A stretch of 64,000 bases of DNA from Fallopia convolvulus (lineage: Eukaryota > Streptophyta > Magnoliopsida > Caryophyllales > Polygonaceae), in NCBI GenBank assembly GCA_964016875.1, contig OZ024721.1, positions 5,275,001-5,339,000 on the forward strand. Reading direction: 5' to 3'. The notes below the pieces were generated by a model. It had not been told where the DNA came from, did not search any database, and saw only the letters and a program-made list of their open reading frames with translations. This document shows, one piece after another, positions 47,201 to 59,096 of this stretch. The first letter of the stretch is position 1; the number at the start of each line of letters is the position of its first letter. A program made the position numbers and the translations under genes.

Positions 47201-48531
47201 GATTATCAGGAAACCTTCTCCCCTGTAGTAAAAATGGCAACTATTAGAAGTATTATTTCTGTGGCAGCTTCGAAAAAATGGCCTTTACATCAACTTGATG
47301 TAAATAATGCCTTTCTACATGGTACCTTGGATGAAGAAGTCTTTATGAAAGTTCCAGAAGGTCTTCCTAATCCTCATAACCTTGTTTGCAAATTAAAGAA
47401 GTCACTTTATGGCCTAAAACAAGCTTCTAGGCAATGGTTTCAAAGGCTGAATTCTGCTTTGATTTCTCTTGGATTTATTCAATCTAAGAATGATTATAGC
47501 TTGTTCACTAAGAAAAAAGGCACTGATATTACTGTTGTTGCCATCTATGTTGATGATTTGCTTGTTATTGGGTCTGATGCATCTGAAATCTCTGCCTTAA
47601 AGCATTATCTGAATTCTGTCTTCGGTATCAAGGATTTAGGTATCCTTCATTTCTTTCTAGGCCTTGAGGCTACACATCTAAGCAGTGGTATTGTTTTGCA
47701 ACAATGTAAGTATGTTAAAGAATTGTTGCAATCTGTTGATCTTGGCCATTTGTCTTCTGTTTGCACGCCCTTGCCTCTTAATTGCAAACTTACTCTAGAA
47801 GAAGGGGATTTATTATTAGATCCTACAGTTTATTGAGTGTTGATTGGCAAGCTCAATTTTTTAACTCATACTCGACCTGATTTGTGCTTCACAGTTCAGA
47901 CTCTTTCTCAGTTTATGCAAAGACCTAGAACATCTCACTATTCAGCCTTGTTACATACTTTAAGATATGTTCAAGGTACTGCAGATTATGGCATACTTCT
48001 AAATGGATGTGATAAACCTGTTTTGTCTGCTTATTCAGACTCGGATTGGGCATCTTGTGTGATTACTAGAAGGTCAGTAACAGGTTATATTTTGAATTTT
48101 TGATGCTGGGAAATTCTCCTATTAGCTGGAAAAGCAAGAAGCAGAGTGTAGTATCAAGAAGCTCTGCAGAAGCTGAGTATAGAGCCATGGCTCAAGCTGC
48201 TACTGAAGTTACATGGTTGGTCAGGATTCTTGATGATATGGGCATCTCTTCCATTCAGCCTGTTACTCTGTTTTGTGACAATAATTCTGCTCTCTAGATT
48301 GCCAAGAACCCAGTACAACATGAACATACCAAACATATAGAAATAGATGTTCATTTTACTAGAGATAAGATCATGGAAGGTTTATTGCAATTATCATATG
48401 TACCCACTACTCAGCAATTAGCTGATATTTTTACAAAAATTTTACCCTCTAGTCAACAACATCATATTATATCCAAGCTTGGCATGTTCCGTCCTTCCCA
48501 TGCCGAGCTTGAGGGGGGGTGTAGAGCATAG
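44207..48531 (+). pseudogene. Copia 3 gag-pol, inactivated
   Basis: Gag starts at 44,207 (LHHNDHPNYILSTNLLDDRN, KNKLGFLTG). The zinc knuckle is CDHCKRTTHTKDRC. An aspartic protease region follows with DSEATDHM in place of the usual D-S/T-G. Then come the GAG-pre-integrase motif (LDLWHYKLGHPS), integrase with its D, D and E visible (VHVDTWGPY, FRTDNAPEF, QQNGVVERKH), RT (LDVNNAFLHG, YVDDLLVIGSD), and RNase H (SYSDSDWAS-like, SRSSAEAEYRAMA). Breaks are TAG at 44,828, frameshifts near 45,780, 46,490 and 48,100, TGA at 47,834 and TAG at 48,295. All three stops could come from C-to-T or G-to-A changes (W, R, Q codons). Confidence 0.93.
48505..48519 (+). promoter_or_regulatory. Polypurine tract of copia 3
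   Basis: GAGCTTGAGGGGGGG directly precedes the 3' LTR. Confidence 0.85.
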
Positions 48532-48681
48532 TTGCTGTTAGTTACAATGTGCTTAAGTGTAAACAAGTCGACTATAAATAGTCTGACGCTGCCGTAACAG
48601 AAACTAAGTTCTGAGAATGAATGAACTTCATTTTCTTCCCAAATTCTCTCTCTCTGTTTTAGCAAACTTTGCTCTCTAACA
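48520..48681 (+). repeat. 3' LTR of copia 3
   Basis: It differs from the 5' LTR at about three of 162 positions (T/C, T/C, A/C by eye) and borders the ACCAT duplication. Confidence 0.95.
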
Positions 48682-48686
48682 ACCAT

Positions 48687-50265
48687 CGAGTTCGAGCATA
48701 TAGTGATTCCGCGATCACTTTCCCCACCAATTGGTTGGCCCTCGCTGATTGCTTCTCTCTTCTACCCCACTCATAGGGCATTTAAACTAGTGCGGCCGGG
48801 TGGCTTGTTCGATCTTGATCCTCTTGGCAATACATCATGGTTCGCTGCCCGTCCTTGAATGGCGTTGGTTCCTTCTTGACAAATCTCCCGTCGTCATCAT
48901 CAAATCTCTCGTCCTTGAATGGGCGCTTAGGTGAGAAATAAGAAAGAACAAGAGTCGTTGGATGAGGAGAAATTCAGGACACTGATTGTTTCACTTTAAA
49001 AAAGGAAAAATATGTCACAACCAAATTTTTTGCGAATTGTTTGTATATTTTCCGAAAAAAATAGACATAGGGGCGCGCCCAGAATGTGAATCAAATCAAC
49101 AAAATCACATTGTTTGTGAATAAAAAATATATTGTTTGTGCATCAAAACCGATTATTTGTGCATAAAAAATGGTCGAATTGCATCGAAATTCTGGACATT
49201 AATATAAGTTTCTACATCATAATTACATGTATATGAGCTAAAATTAACTATTTTATGCGCATAAAAAACAACTAAAAAGTGCATTTTATTTTTGAGTGTA
49301 TTAAAATCAGTTGAATTTGTATCAAAATTTGCAAAATGTGCATAATAAGAAGTTTAAAATCGATGCACAATGTGCATCAAAAAAATCAATGCACAAATTA
49401 CTAGTTTTGACACATCCAAGGCGAAATCGATGAACCATGTGCATCAAAAACTCAATGAACAAAAAATTAGTTTTGATGCACAATTGGTCAATACAATTGA
49501 TCAATATTGATGCACAATTGGTCAGGTTTGATGTACACATTTAGAAAAATGTGCATAAAAAATAAGATAAATTTAAAATCGATGCGCAATGTGCATAAAA
49601 AACCTATGCACAAATTACTAGTTTTGATGCAAATATAAGGTGAAATCAATAAAAGTTTGTCTTACTTATACATGTTCATTTAACTATAATCGTTTGTGCA
49701 TCAAAACAACACAAAAGTGCATCTTATTTATGTGTGCATCGAAACTAATTATATGTGCATCAATAACTAGATAAATATTGTATTCATACAGATAAATAAG
49801 ATTAAAAAAGTTCAAAATCAATAAACAATGTGCGCGCATCAAAAACTCGATAAACAAACAATTAATTTTGATGTACAAACTGCACGCGTCCCTCAAAAAC
49901 AGATTTTTTAAAAAACACGTGAATAATACGGGAAAAAATCGCGATTGACCTTTTTTTTTCCTTTTATTGAAAGTCTAATCAATGACGTCTTTTTGAAGGA
50001 AATGACCAAGATTTATTCTTATTTATCACATAAGCGTCCATTCTCAATCGAGTCTTTCTCTTAAACTTATGATTTTTAAACTACGTGCAAGTTCTGTTGA
50101 AATGTTTAAATTTAGACACACATTCATACAAAGAACAATTTATAACAAGCATCATGCTAATTAAATCGATTTGGATCAAACCAAATGTGGAAACCCACAT
50201 AGGTTATATGACTAATTGAATCGATAATGGTTATGGTGAGAAGACTAATCAGATTTATATATATA
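48687..50265. other. Intergenic DNA with a word-rich segment
   Basis: No supported gene. From about 49,070 to 49,880 the word TGTGCATCAAAA and its variants (GTGCATAAAAA) recur many times on both strands. A short GC-rich inverted pair (AGGGGCGCGCCCAG near 49,070 and the complement of GAGGGACGCGTGCAG near 49,880) may mark ends of a transposon. Confidence 0.5.
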
Positions 50266-51474
50266 GGTTTTGGTTCAAATGAGACCCACCCTTGTGGTGA
50301 GACATTTGGTTTAAAATGAGGACTAATTTCAACCATTAGATTTACATTATCACTATATATTGGATGGTCAAGATTTTTTTTAAATTTTTTAAATTTTTTA
50401 ATTTTTTTTAATTTTTTTACTTTTTTTACTTTTTACTTTTTTATATTTTTTTTCGGAATTTTTTTCATATTTTTTATATTATATTCTTTGTTAAAAAAAG
50501 CTTTAAAAATATTAAATATGACAGTTCAATTTTTATATACTACGAGTTCATTTTTATATACTAGAAGTTCAAATTTTTTATGTTAGGAGTTCAATTTTCA
50601 ATATTGTATGAGTTCAATTTTTATATTATACGAGTTCATTTTTTATCTATGATAAGTTCAATTTTTACGTGATTTGAGTTCATTTTTAAAATAATTCAAT
50701 TTTTGCAAAACTAAAAAAATAGCAAAAAAATGAAAAAAAATTGGAAAATGAAAAGATTTTTAAAAAAGCTTTAAAACGATAAATATGACAATTCAATTTT
50801 TATATACTACGAGTTCATTTTTATACACCAGAAGTTTAATTTTTTTATGTTAGGAGTTCAATTTTCAAAATTGTATGAGTTCAATTTTTATATTCTACGA
50901 GTTCATTTTTTATCTATGATAAGTTCAACTTTTATGTGCTTTGAGTTCATTTTTAAAATAATTCGAATTTCACAAAACTAAAAAAATAGCAAAAAAAATT
51001 AAAAATTAAATAAAATAAATAAAAAATTCGAAAAAAAATAATTTTTTTGAAAAAAGGCTTTAAAAATATTAAATATGACAATTCAATTTTTATATACTAC
51101 GAGTTCATTTTTATACACTAGAAGTTCAATTTTTTATGTTAGGAGTTCAATTTTCAATATTGTATGAGTTCAATTTTTATATTCTACGAGTTCATTTTTT
51201 ATCTATGATAAGTTCAATTTGTATGTGCTTTGAGTTCATTTTTAAAATAATTTGATTTTCGCAAAACTAAAAAAATAGCAAAAAAAATTAAAAATTAAAA
51301 AAAAATTAAAAAAATTAAAAATTAAAAATTAAAAATAAATAAAAAAATAAAAATAAATTTGAAAAAATCTTAACCATTGAATACATAATAGAGGGGTAAA
51401 TCCAATGGTTGAGATTAGTTCTCATTTTAAGTAAAGTATCTTACCACAAGAGTGGTCCTCACTTGAACATGCCC
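50266..51474. mobile_element. Candidate non-autonomous MULE/MITE with about 115-bp terminal inverted repeats
   Basis: The left end (GGTTTTGGTTCAAATGAGAC, then TTGTGGTGAGA and AACCATTAGATTTAC) is matched in reverse complement by the right end (GGGCATGTTCAAGTGAGG, TTGTGGTAAGA, AACCATTGGATTTAC). Flanks are TATATATA on both sides, a possible 8-9 bp target duplication, though in simple sequence. The interior is a three-copy tandem repeat. Confidence 0.7.
50480..51290. repeat. Three tandem copies of a 275-290 bp AT-rich unit
   Basis: Each unit has the order TTAAATATGACA, ACGAGTTCATTTTTATA, AGAAGTT-AA, TTAGGAGTTCAATTTTC, TGTATGAGTTCAA, TATCTATGATAAGTTCAA and TTGAGTTCATTTTTAAAATAATT. Units begin near 50,510, 50,775 and 51,065. 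Confidence 0.85.
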
Positions 51475-51766
51475 TATATATATACACAAAGGAATTAATT
51501 TGCACATACTGATCGATAATTCCGATAAATGTAGCGATAATATAATCATAACGTTAATTATGTGCATGCAAAAGCATGATCCTTGAACTTGATTCGATGG
51601 ACCACCATCAATATTCGATTTACTATATATCAACTACATATATATAAAGCTTACGCCTTGATGGAGCTAGCTAGATAGGGCCATTGAAAAGATGAAAAGT
51701 GCGTGAAAGGCTTATACTAATACTAGTGCCCCAGCCCCACCGAAAGCAAAGCTACGCTGCCTGCGC

Positions 51767-54764
51767 CTAGGATTTTCCACCTGCAACCAATTTGGTCGAG
51801 TCTTCTTTTAGTAATTGTATACGGATCGAGTATTATATTATATATATGAAACGTAACGCTTTATCAAGTTTGGAAAAAAGAGAAAAAGAATACCTTTTTC
51901 TTCGCATAACTTTCTCAAGAATCCTGCGAAAAGGGTGATCAGTGCTACAACTGCTATTAGCCCGATCAGGATTGCAAGCGTTTTCTCCGTCTCGTCGTCT
52001 TTCGATGATCCTTTATGTAAGAAAATGGCAACAAAAATAAAGTGCATTTTCATTTAACTCTTGTTTTATATATATTGATACGTGCATATATAATAGTTAA
52101 TGGATTAAGGAAAAAAAAAAAAACATAAGCATGTAGTCGATCAAATTACGTGACACAGATATACCATATATATATACACACGTACGTACTAGATAAAATG
52201 AAAACTTGTTATATGGGTAAAAGGCTATCCTTTTTTTTTGTTAGAAGAAGGAGAGAGGGCACTCTCTGTTCTCTCTAGGGGACTTTTATTAATAATAGGG
52301 ACGGACCGAAAGGCGGGCTGGGGTATGCTCCAACCTGCCCTAAAAAAAATAAAAAAATAATAAAAATAGGGTAAATTTAATAATTAAAAAAATAAAAAAT
52401 AAGGTAAATTTAGTGTTAAATCCAGACAATTTTAGTGATAGTTAGCCCACTGTAATATTAAATTCTGGGTCCGTCCCTGATTAATAATAAAAAAAAAGAG
52501 TTAAGTAGTTTGTAAACGTGGGATTGCCCGACCCCTAATATCGTCAAATAACAAAAGAAAAATCCTCTTAGGCGGGGCACTCAATACATGAAGTGCTAGC
52601 TAGAGGAATTGAAAAGCGAGGGAGGCCAGGTGATCCGTGACCGCATTGGCCTCCCAATACACATGTTGGAATTAAATAGTCCAACCCCTACTAATGAAAT
52701 CTTGGCATTTCGATACAAGACTAAAAAGAGAATGACTCCTCTTAATCTGGATATATAAAAGGCTATCCTAGGTATAATATGTATAATTGGGAGGAATATA
52801 ATGTATGATTTCTTCAGGGAGAAAAGGTGGTCGGTAGGTCGCCATGTCTTGAGGGATTAGGTACGTAATAATAACTAATAACTGAGTTGGCACATTTCAA
52901 ATGTATAATATCATTATTAAACATTGGACTCTTCAATCTATTGCACTAGCTAGATAGTCAAAAGAAACACTGGTCTAACGTGGCCCGGACTCATTTTCAT
53001 CCTCTTGATTTTGTTACGTTGAAAATTAAAAGTATATATTGACATAAAAAGTACTACTATATACTATGTTTAATAGGAAAATATCCAGAGTACGTAAAGC
53101 CATGGACAAATTATTCACATAATAAAATGTGCACCTATTAGTGATCATGTGTTAAAAAAAACAACCCAAACTTTCTTTTCATTAACCTCTGTATAATTTC
53201 TAATATTCAAGATATCAAAATGCAAATAACCCCAAAGTCCATAGGATATATCCTGTAAACGTGGGATTGCCTATTATAAGTTCGTTACATTTATCCGATT
53301 TTGAAATCACATGCCTGGATATCGATCTTTTTTGTTAGACCAACAATTGTCGATCAGTAGCTTTACAACTTCAAATTTCAATGCAGTCCATTTGGAAAAC
53401 AAAATTCATTACTATTGTCAAAACTATATAAAATAGGTACGTTTGACCAAAAAAAAAAATATAAAATAGGTACGTATATTATTAAGTTTTACTGTTCCAA
53501 CCACTTGGTCTAGGCCTAGGCATCTTAGCTAATCTACCTAAACGACCAATGTTGTCAAATCTTGTTCACATTTTTCACTCTTAAATTAGAACTTGAAAAT
53601 GTTAGGACACACACTATAAGCTAGTTTCCATCAAACTGCGACTTTGACCTAAATAAAGCATTATTGATTCATTACGTAAAAAATTAAAACAAACAATACG
53701 AGTAATCAAATTTCGACCAAAAAAAAAATACGAGTAAATCAAATAAAATAGCGGCCTAAGATTTGTAACAACCACTAACCACAAAAACAAACCCTAATGC
53801 TAAAGCAAATTCTTTTTGCATATCCAAAAAAGCATTTCCTGTGAACTGACCCGAATAGGCAAATTACAAATGAGCTACCAATTTGCATGTGCGCATGGCT
53901 CAGGCTTGAGCGTCTTGCCCATGTGGTTCAAGCGTCAAATTCTTTCTTAAAATTAGTTAGTAAATCAATTTTCACCTATTTATCTGTGTTCTAAGCTAGT
54001 TAAAGTAGTACTTGATTTATCCTAAAAACACAAAAGGACCAAAAAGCCGGGCCAAGCTTACCGTTTTTAACAGGCGCGCCCCTCCCGCCGACGGAGTAAC
54101 GCGCGTAGCACTTGGCCAGGAATACGTCACCCCAAGAAGCCGATCCGCAATCGCTTCTGAGCCGTCCGATGGCGTCGGCCAAGCAATCCTGACACTGGCC
54201 CGCGCTGAGATCTCCGACGCACTCAGCCACCCCACGAGCATCGCCCGACCCGCCAACCCGGAACAGCTCGCGCCCACCCGCCAAGTAACCCAGCACCTCC
54301 TCGCGGCGGGTCAACTCGTCCGAGTCGCCCTCCATCTGGGGCCCACACCTCCTGGCGGCGAGCGACTTGTCCTCCACGCCGAAGAAGGAGGCGTTGTCGT
54401 ACCTGACGAAGCAGCCGTCGAGCTGGAGCGCGGCCCCCGCCGAGTTGGCGCAGAGGACGCCGAGTTGACCCACCGAGCGGGAGACGCAGCCAGCGCAGGC
54501 GGTGGCGGTGAGGTCCGGGCGGCACTGGAAGAGGCCGTGGACGCCGCCGGCGGTGAACTTGTTGAAGGTGGAGTAGGAGGCGGCGTTGAGGAGGGAGGCG
54601 AGGAGGGCGTCCAGGTTGCTCTCGTACTGAGTTGCCGGCGTGTACTTTATTTGGGAGCAGCCCACGTACACGAAGGATTCGGCGGCGGCTGCCACCGGGA
54701 CGAGGACGGAGACTACTACCAACGCCGCCGTGAGGAAGTGTGAGGAAGTAATTGAGAGTTGCAT
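51767..54764 (-). CDS. Plasmodesmata-located-protein-like DUF26 protein, three exons
   Basis: Minus-strand exons are 54,764-54,062, 52,010-51,894 and 51,780-51,767 (TAG). They are joined by GT-AG introns in matching phase and give 277 residues. The product has a signal peptide (hydrophobic residues about 10-28) and two DUF26/Gnk2-type domains with C-x8-C-x2-C motifs (CRPDLTATACAGC, CVGDLSAGQCQDC). A single membrane helix (TLAILIGLIAVVALITLFAGFL) and a short cytosolic tail (RKLCEEKGGKS) follow. This is the layout of plant plasmodesmata-located proteins, type I membrane proteins that influence callose and cell-to-cell transport. A cysteine-rich receptor-like kinase is excluded by the absence of a kinase. 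The first exon is far more GC-rich than its surroundings. The frame is intact. Confidence 0.88.
52228..52760. repeat. Probable repeat fragment in intron 1 of the DUF26 gene
   Basis: A T run followed by GTTAGAAGAAGGAGAG resembles T-run-GGTAGAAGGAGAGG at 43,070-43,100, suggesting shared dispersed repeat material. I cannot assign a family. Confidence 0.35.
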
Positions 54765-54890
54765 GTCTGATGTGTTTGTTTATGTTTCTTTTTTTATCAA
54801 GAAAAGTAACGAGACTTTTAAGTGAATTTATGTGAAGCCTTTGTTTGTGTTTCTAATGTGCGGCCGGTACGCTCTGCATGATTGGGAAAA

Positions 54891-54896
54891 TATATA
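54891..54896 (-). promoter_or_regulatory. Candidate TATA box of the DUF26 gene
   Basis: On the minus strand CTATATATTTTCCC lies about 125 bp before the ATG at 54,764, in a suitable place for a core promoter. Confidence 0.4.
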
Positions 54897-54899
54897 GAG

Positions 54900-56492
54900 A
54901 TAGTTAGATATCTAACTGTTATGGTTAACGTTGTACGTACCTTAATTATAAGTAATACTAAACCAATAATAGTAAATTTTTCTCGTCATGGTTGATTTTT
55001 TTTTAATTACTAAAGGAAATATATATTAATGTAACGTAACAAACACTATAGGCGCATATACATTTCTTTTTGTTATAGGTAAAGACTCGATTCACAAAAA
55101 AAGCTTGGAATAATCAAGAGACCAGAAATTCGTTGACCGAACAAACCGGTATAAGATAAAACTGAACACAAAGAAACTCCACACTACCACAAACCAGCTC
55201 GAAAGAGGGTTGAAAAACCGAACCCCGGATTATACTCCACACACGAAGGAGTACGAACACCAAACTAGAAAGTATGGGTCAAACTTGCACAAGCCTACAC
55301 AGAAAACCAACAAGAAGCGTAAAAGAAGAGCCAAAGGAACAAACTAGAGCTAGACAAAATACCAACAAAAGAGATGGGCCCAAAGCCCAAAAACACCAAA
55401 AAGCCACGAAGAACAAAGAAGCCCATGTAAGAGTACAAAACACCACACAAAAATGAGGCTCAAGGAAGTCCACATCAACGACAAGTCATCCCTAACCAAA
55501 TGTTGTCGGAAACAAACTAGACAGAAATCCGCCAAACCATCATGCCAATAAGGAAGATAGGTCAGCAACGAGGAAGACTGAAAAATGCAGTGGTAACCGT
55601 CTAGCATCGAAGGGCAAAGCGAATAGTGTGAAATCGTTGAGCGAAAGGAAATCGCGCGGCCACGATGGCATGGCCAAACCAAGTAGTAGTTATTGACAAA
55701 AGGCCCACGTCACGAAGACACTTCATTGGAATAAAATTCGTGGAAGTCGAGGAATCTGCAGACATGAACAAAATCGTTGTCGACGGAGACTATCGAAAAG
55801 AATTGACGGAGTGGATTAAAATCTCACAAATTCGAGATAGAGAGACGGACAAAGGTTGACATCTCCGAAGCACAAGCCTTTTGAAAACATTTCCAAGGAG
55901 CGATGTCATTTACCGGGTCAGAAAACCATCGACGATAGTCATTTTGAGAAACACAAATTCATTAGAACTTAACAAATGAGAGACTTTATGAGGCAAAAAA
56001 AGCCAAGTTCATACAAATTACCAACTATCTAAAGAAACAAATCACTAAGGAAGGAAATATATTAGAAAATTTCACACAAAAATTCACAAAGCCAAAGGAA
56101 TTTCGGTCCTCTTTAAATAACAAACATGAAAATCAATCTGGCTTCCTCAGCCATAGATTGATCCAATTAGAATCAATCTTAGCCTCCTCAGCTATATGAG
56201 ATTGATAGAACTCAAAAGTAGATAGAAGAAATTGTCGTTTTTCTAGTTCATCTTCAAGTTTCGATTTCTCTCAGACTTGATATTTCCTCTCTCTAAAAAG
56301 AGGTATAGGTGCATGTATTAAATATGGCCTTACTTATATTTCTCGATAAAAGTACTTATTAATAAAAAAACATTACATTTTTAGTTAAGAATATGTAAAA
56401 AAATAACTATGAGAGACATGCACGTTGACGACGTTACGAATATTAGACTCATGAGTATCGAGTATACTTTGATGTTGTGTACATGTAGATTG
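54900..56492. other. Intergenic DNA upstream of the DUF26 gene
   Basis: I support no gene. The short open frames here lack recognisable motifs. Adenine-rich sequence at 55,080-56,050 may be a decayed repeat of unknown class. The last five bases, GATTG, are the left flank of copia 2. Confidence 0.5.
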
Positions 56493-57380
56493 TGTTGGAT
56501 CGTGACGCGTTAGTAACAAGTCAAGGAACTAGTAATGTTCCCTGGGCAGCGGAAATAAACAATAAGAACACATAATTTAGAGAGGAAAACTTTCTATCCG
56601 ACCAACCAAGTCGTAGAAAGAAAAAACCTCTACCTCAGAGACTCCTTCTCAGAGGATTTTCAATAGAATACTTTTATTAAGTTTCAACGATTACAAGGCA
56701 AGTACAGTTCCCTGGTAACTAAGGCACCGACCAAAGTTCAACCAACTAGACTTCTACAACCCTAAGCGTAAACCTAAGACAAAGTAAACTACTGACTTAC
56801 TCGTGGATTCTTCACCAGAAAAAGCCACACACTCGTACACTTGAAAAGCTCTCTCTCCAAGTTCGTTGTCTTCAACCACACTCTTTAACCCTAGCTAAAC
56901 CTAGCTATTTATAAGATAAGTTAAGTCTGATCTCACACGTAATTCTTGCCTAATTACGCTGATATTCCACTTAACAAATCCCACACAATAAGGAAAAGTA
57001 TTGTTTGTTATTTCGGATCCTCAACCATATATGTCGATCTTTTCCAAAATCGAATGATCTCGGATTTCCCTAGATAAGATCGTGTGAAGATTGATCTTAT
57101 CTTCTCTTTTATCTCCTTAAGCAACCGCCTACAGCTGTAAATCTTCGTAGAAGATTGCTCGCAGAAGATATGGTAACTTGCCATTTATAGAAAGCCGCTT
57201 TCCTTCCGAGACGCGCTTCCTAAATCTGTCACTCGTTCCCTCCATCGTTCCTCACAATGTTCCATCACTCGTGACCATGTACCTGTTTCCTGAAACACTT
57301 ACATGTAGAAGCAAGTTATATCAACTAAGTTTGTTATCATCGAAACTAAGAAAAACCATGGAATAACCATTGTTCCAACA
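56493..57380 (-). repeat. 3' LTR of copia 2 (888 bp)
   Basis: Ends TGTTGG...CCAACA are perfect 6-bp inverted repeats. The inner side borders a minus-strand polypurine tract (AAAAAGGAGGAAAT). Confidence 0.88.
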
Positions 57381-57888
57381 ATTTCCTCCTTTTTGATGAT
57401 GACAAACCTATACAAAAATGCATGACTAGAAACCAATAGAAACATAGATCAGAAAAAAATTCATGTATGGTCCCCCCTTAACGAAAGCACTGTTGTTCTT
57501 ACTCATTAGAGTTAACAACATATTCCCCCTTAGCCAAAGTTCCTTCTGTATTTCCTGGATAGAACGCATCTCTGCATTTTTCCTAACTTCCCCCTTTTGA
57601 CATCTGATGTTCATGTTTTTAGTATAGTTTTTAGTAGGATTTCTTAGTTTATTAGGTTTAGTTTTGATTAGTTTAGGTTTAGTTTAGTGTGTTTTTGGAT
57701 AGTTTTGCATATTTTCATAAGAAGTATGGAAGCTACTCTATTTTGTGTATTTTGTAGGTTTTAGCAAGGAAAAGTGCTATATGGAGCTGAATTTGGAGCG
57801 CTACAGTGAAAGACAGAGGAATACAAGTTTGAAGAAATCAATGTCCAGGATTTTACGAGATGAAGTGTGGAAGAAACCAAGCCCAGGC

Positions 57889-57920
57889 TCGTTAACGAGG
57901 CTGCAAGGGCTCGTTAACGA
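57889..57920. repeat. TCGTTAACGA palindrome pair upstream of the solo LTR TATA box
   Basis: Two exact copies start 22 bp apart, about 230 bp before the TATA element. The flanks GGC/GAGGC extend the dyads. Confidence 0.92.
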
Positions 57921-58924
57921 GGCCACGTGATAGGAATATCGAGGGTTGACTTTGTAACTCACCGACCCTGTGCGGGAAATTATTTCCGTGTCGGTAGAGT
58001 ATCTTTTTGTGATTTTTTTAGGGGTTATTATATTATATTTTAGGTCTTGTTATCTTCTTAGATTTTGTTTCTATCTTTTAGAATTTTATTTCATCTTTTA
58101 GGAAAGTTTTTATCTTCTAGCCTTATTAGTTTTAGCTTTCTTTTTAGTATAAATAGCCCTCTTATTTAGCTTATGAGGGGGGAGATTTTTAGAGGTCGAT
58201 CATAGAGAAATAGAGGAGAGAAGAGGAGGAGCCGAGAGAGCCAAGGAGAGGATCGGAGTTGAGTCGTCGGGTCGGTGGACGAGAGTTACCGAGTTCGTTG
58301 ATCGAGTATTTCGGTTCGATATTTGTTGGTTTTCGGTTCTCTTCTGATTTTTCTGTAAGACAATATTTTCTATTTAATTTGAGTAGTAATTTATTTTCAA
58401 TGATTTCTTTTATAGAGTTTATTTGTTTCATAGTTATGATTAGTGAGTAGTTTTCTTTTCTAGGATCGGGGTTAAGCCTGACATAGTTGAGCATGTTTGA
58501 TTAGTAAGATTGTGTGTTGAATGCCTTTTATCTATTATTGAGATTGTTTGTCGTGTTTATACCGAGATGAAAGTTGAGGTAATTTGAGTTTTTAACTTGA
58601 TTGAAAGAGAAAGTTACTAACTTGAAGGTTGATATTGTTTGAATACGAAAGTTTCAAGCTTTAGATCCAAAACAAACAATTAAGTGAGTTAAGTTGCGAA
58701 AGTAGGTTAATTTGCTTCATGGTTAACAAAAGTTGATAAATCTATCTATTTAAAGGCATGATCTATTCTTCTTACGAGTTTATATGCTTGGCTATGTTGA
58801 GGTGTCCCTAGTCCTAGATCTTTGTTTTTATTTGATTATTCTTAAGTAAATTTCGTTGCTGAGTTACTTGGCTCGGTACCGAACTGGTTTAGGTCGTTAG
58901 TTTGAGTCTTTTGTTTACGGTGGT

Positions 58925-58955
58925 TCGTTAACGACCCTGACAACGTCGTTAACGA
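58925..58955. repeat. TCGTTAACGA palindrome pair near the solo LTR 3' end
   Basis: Two exact copies start 21 bp apart, the equivalent of the 17,690/17,711 and 39,086/39,107 pairs in the Athila LTRs. Confidence 0.92.
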
Positions 58956-59096
58956 GGCTGCTTGTGTGTTTTTGTTTGATTGTGTTTGCTTTTTAATAGT
59001 CGATAAACGAACAACCTTGCTTCCTGTGGAACGATCCTGACTTCAATATACACAGTCTTATAAATTTATTTGTTGTCAAGAAACCCTCCTTCAACA

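Larger units (their letters stand above)
43981..48681 (+). mobile_element. Small Ty1/copia retrotransposon with 162-bp LTRs (copia 3)
   Basis: Both LTRs are 162 bp (TGTAGAGC...TCTAACA) and differ at about three positions. The target duplication is ACCAT (43,976-43,980 and 48,682-48,686). The PBS starts TGGTATCAGA at 44,143 and the polypurine tract precedes the 3' LTR. The order gag, integrase, RT, RNase H and the short LTRs fit an Ale/Retrofit-type lineage. The coding region is broken at several places despite similar LTRs. Confidence 0.95.
57605..59096 (+). mobile_element. Solo LTR of the Athila family inserted in copia 2
   Basis: It starts TGATGTTCATGTTTTTAGTA, as does the Athila 5' LTR read on its own strand, and ends TTCAACA. 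The duplication ACATC lies on both sides (57,600-57,604 and 59,097-59,101). A TATAAATA box is at 58,148-58,155. Palindrome pairs are at 57,889/57,911 and 58,925/58,946. Its orientation is opposite to copia 2. Confidence 0.94.

Noticed and set aside
54012..54743. 243-residue plus-strand ORF
   Set aside because: It is antisense to the GC-rich exon of the DUF26 gene, where few stops occur on either strand. It has no recognisable motif.
55274..55860. Short ORFs upstream of the DUF26 gene
   Set aside because: Low-complexity lysine- or phenylalanine-rich translations of A-rich DNA without similarity to known domains.
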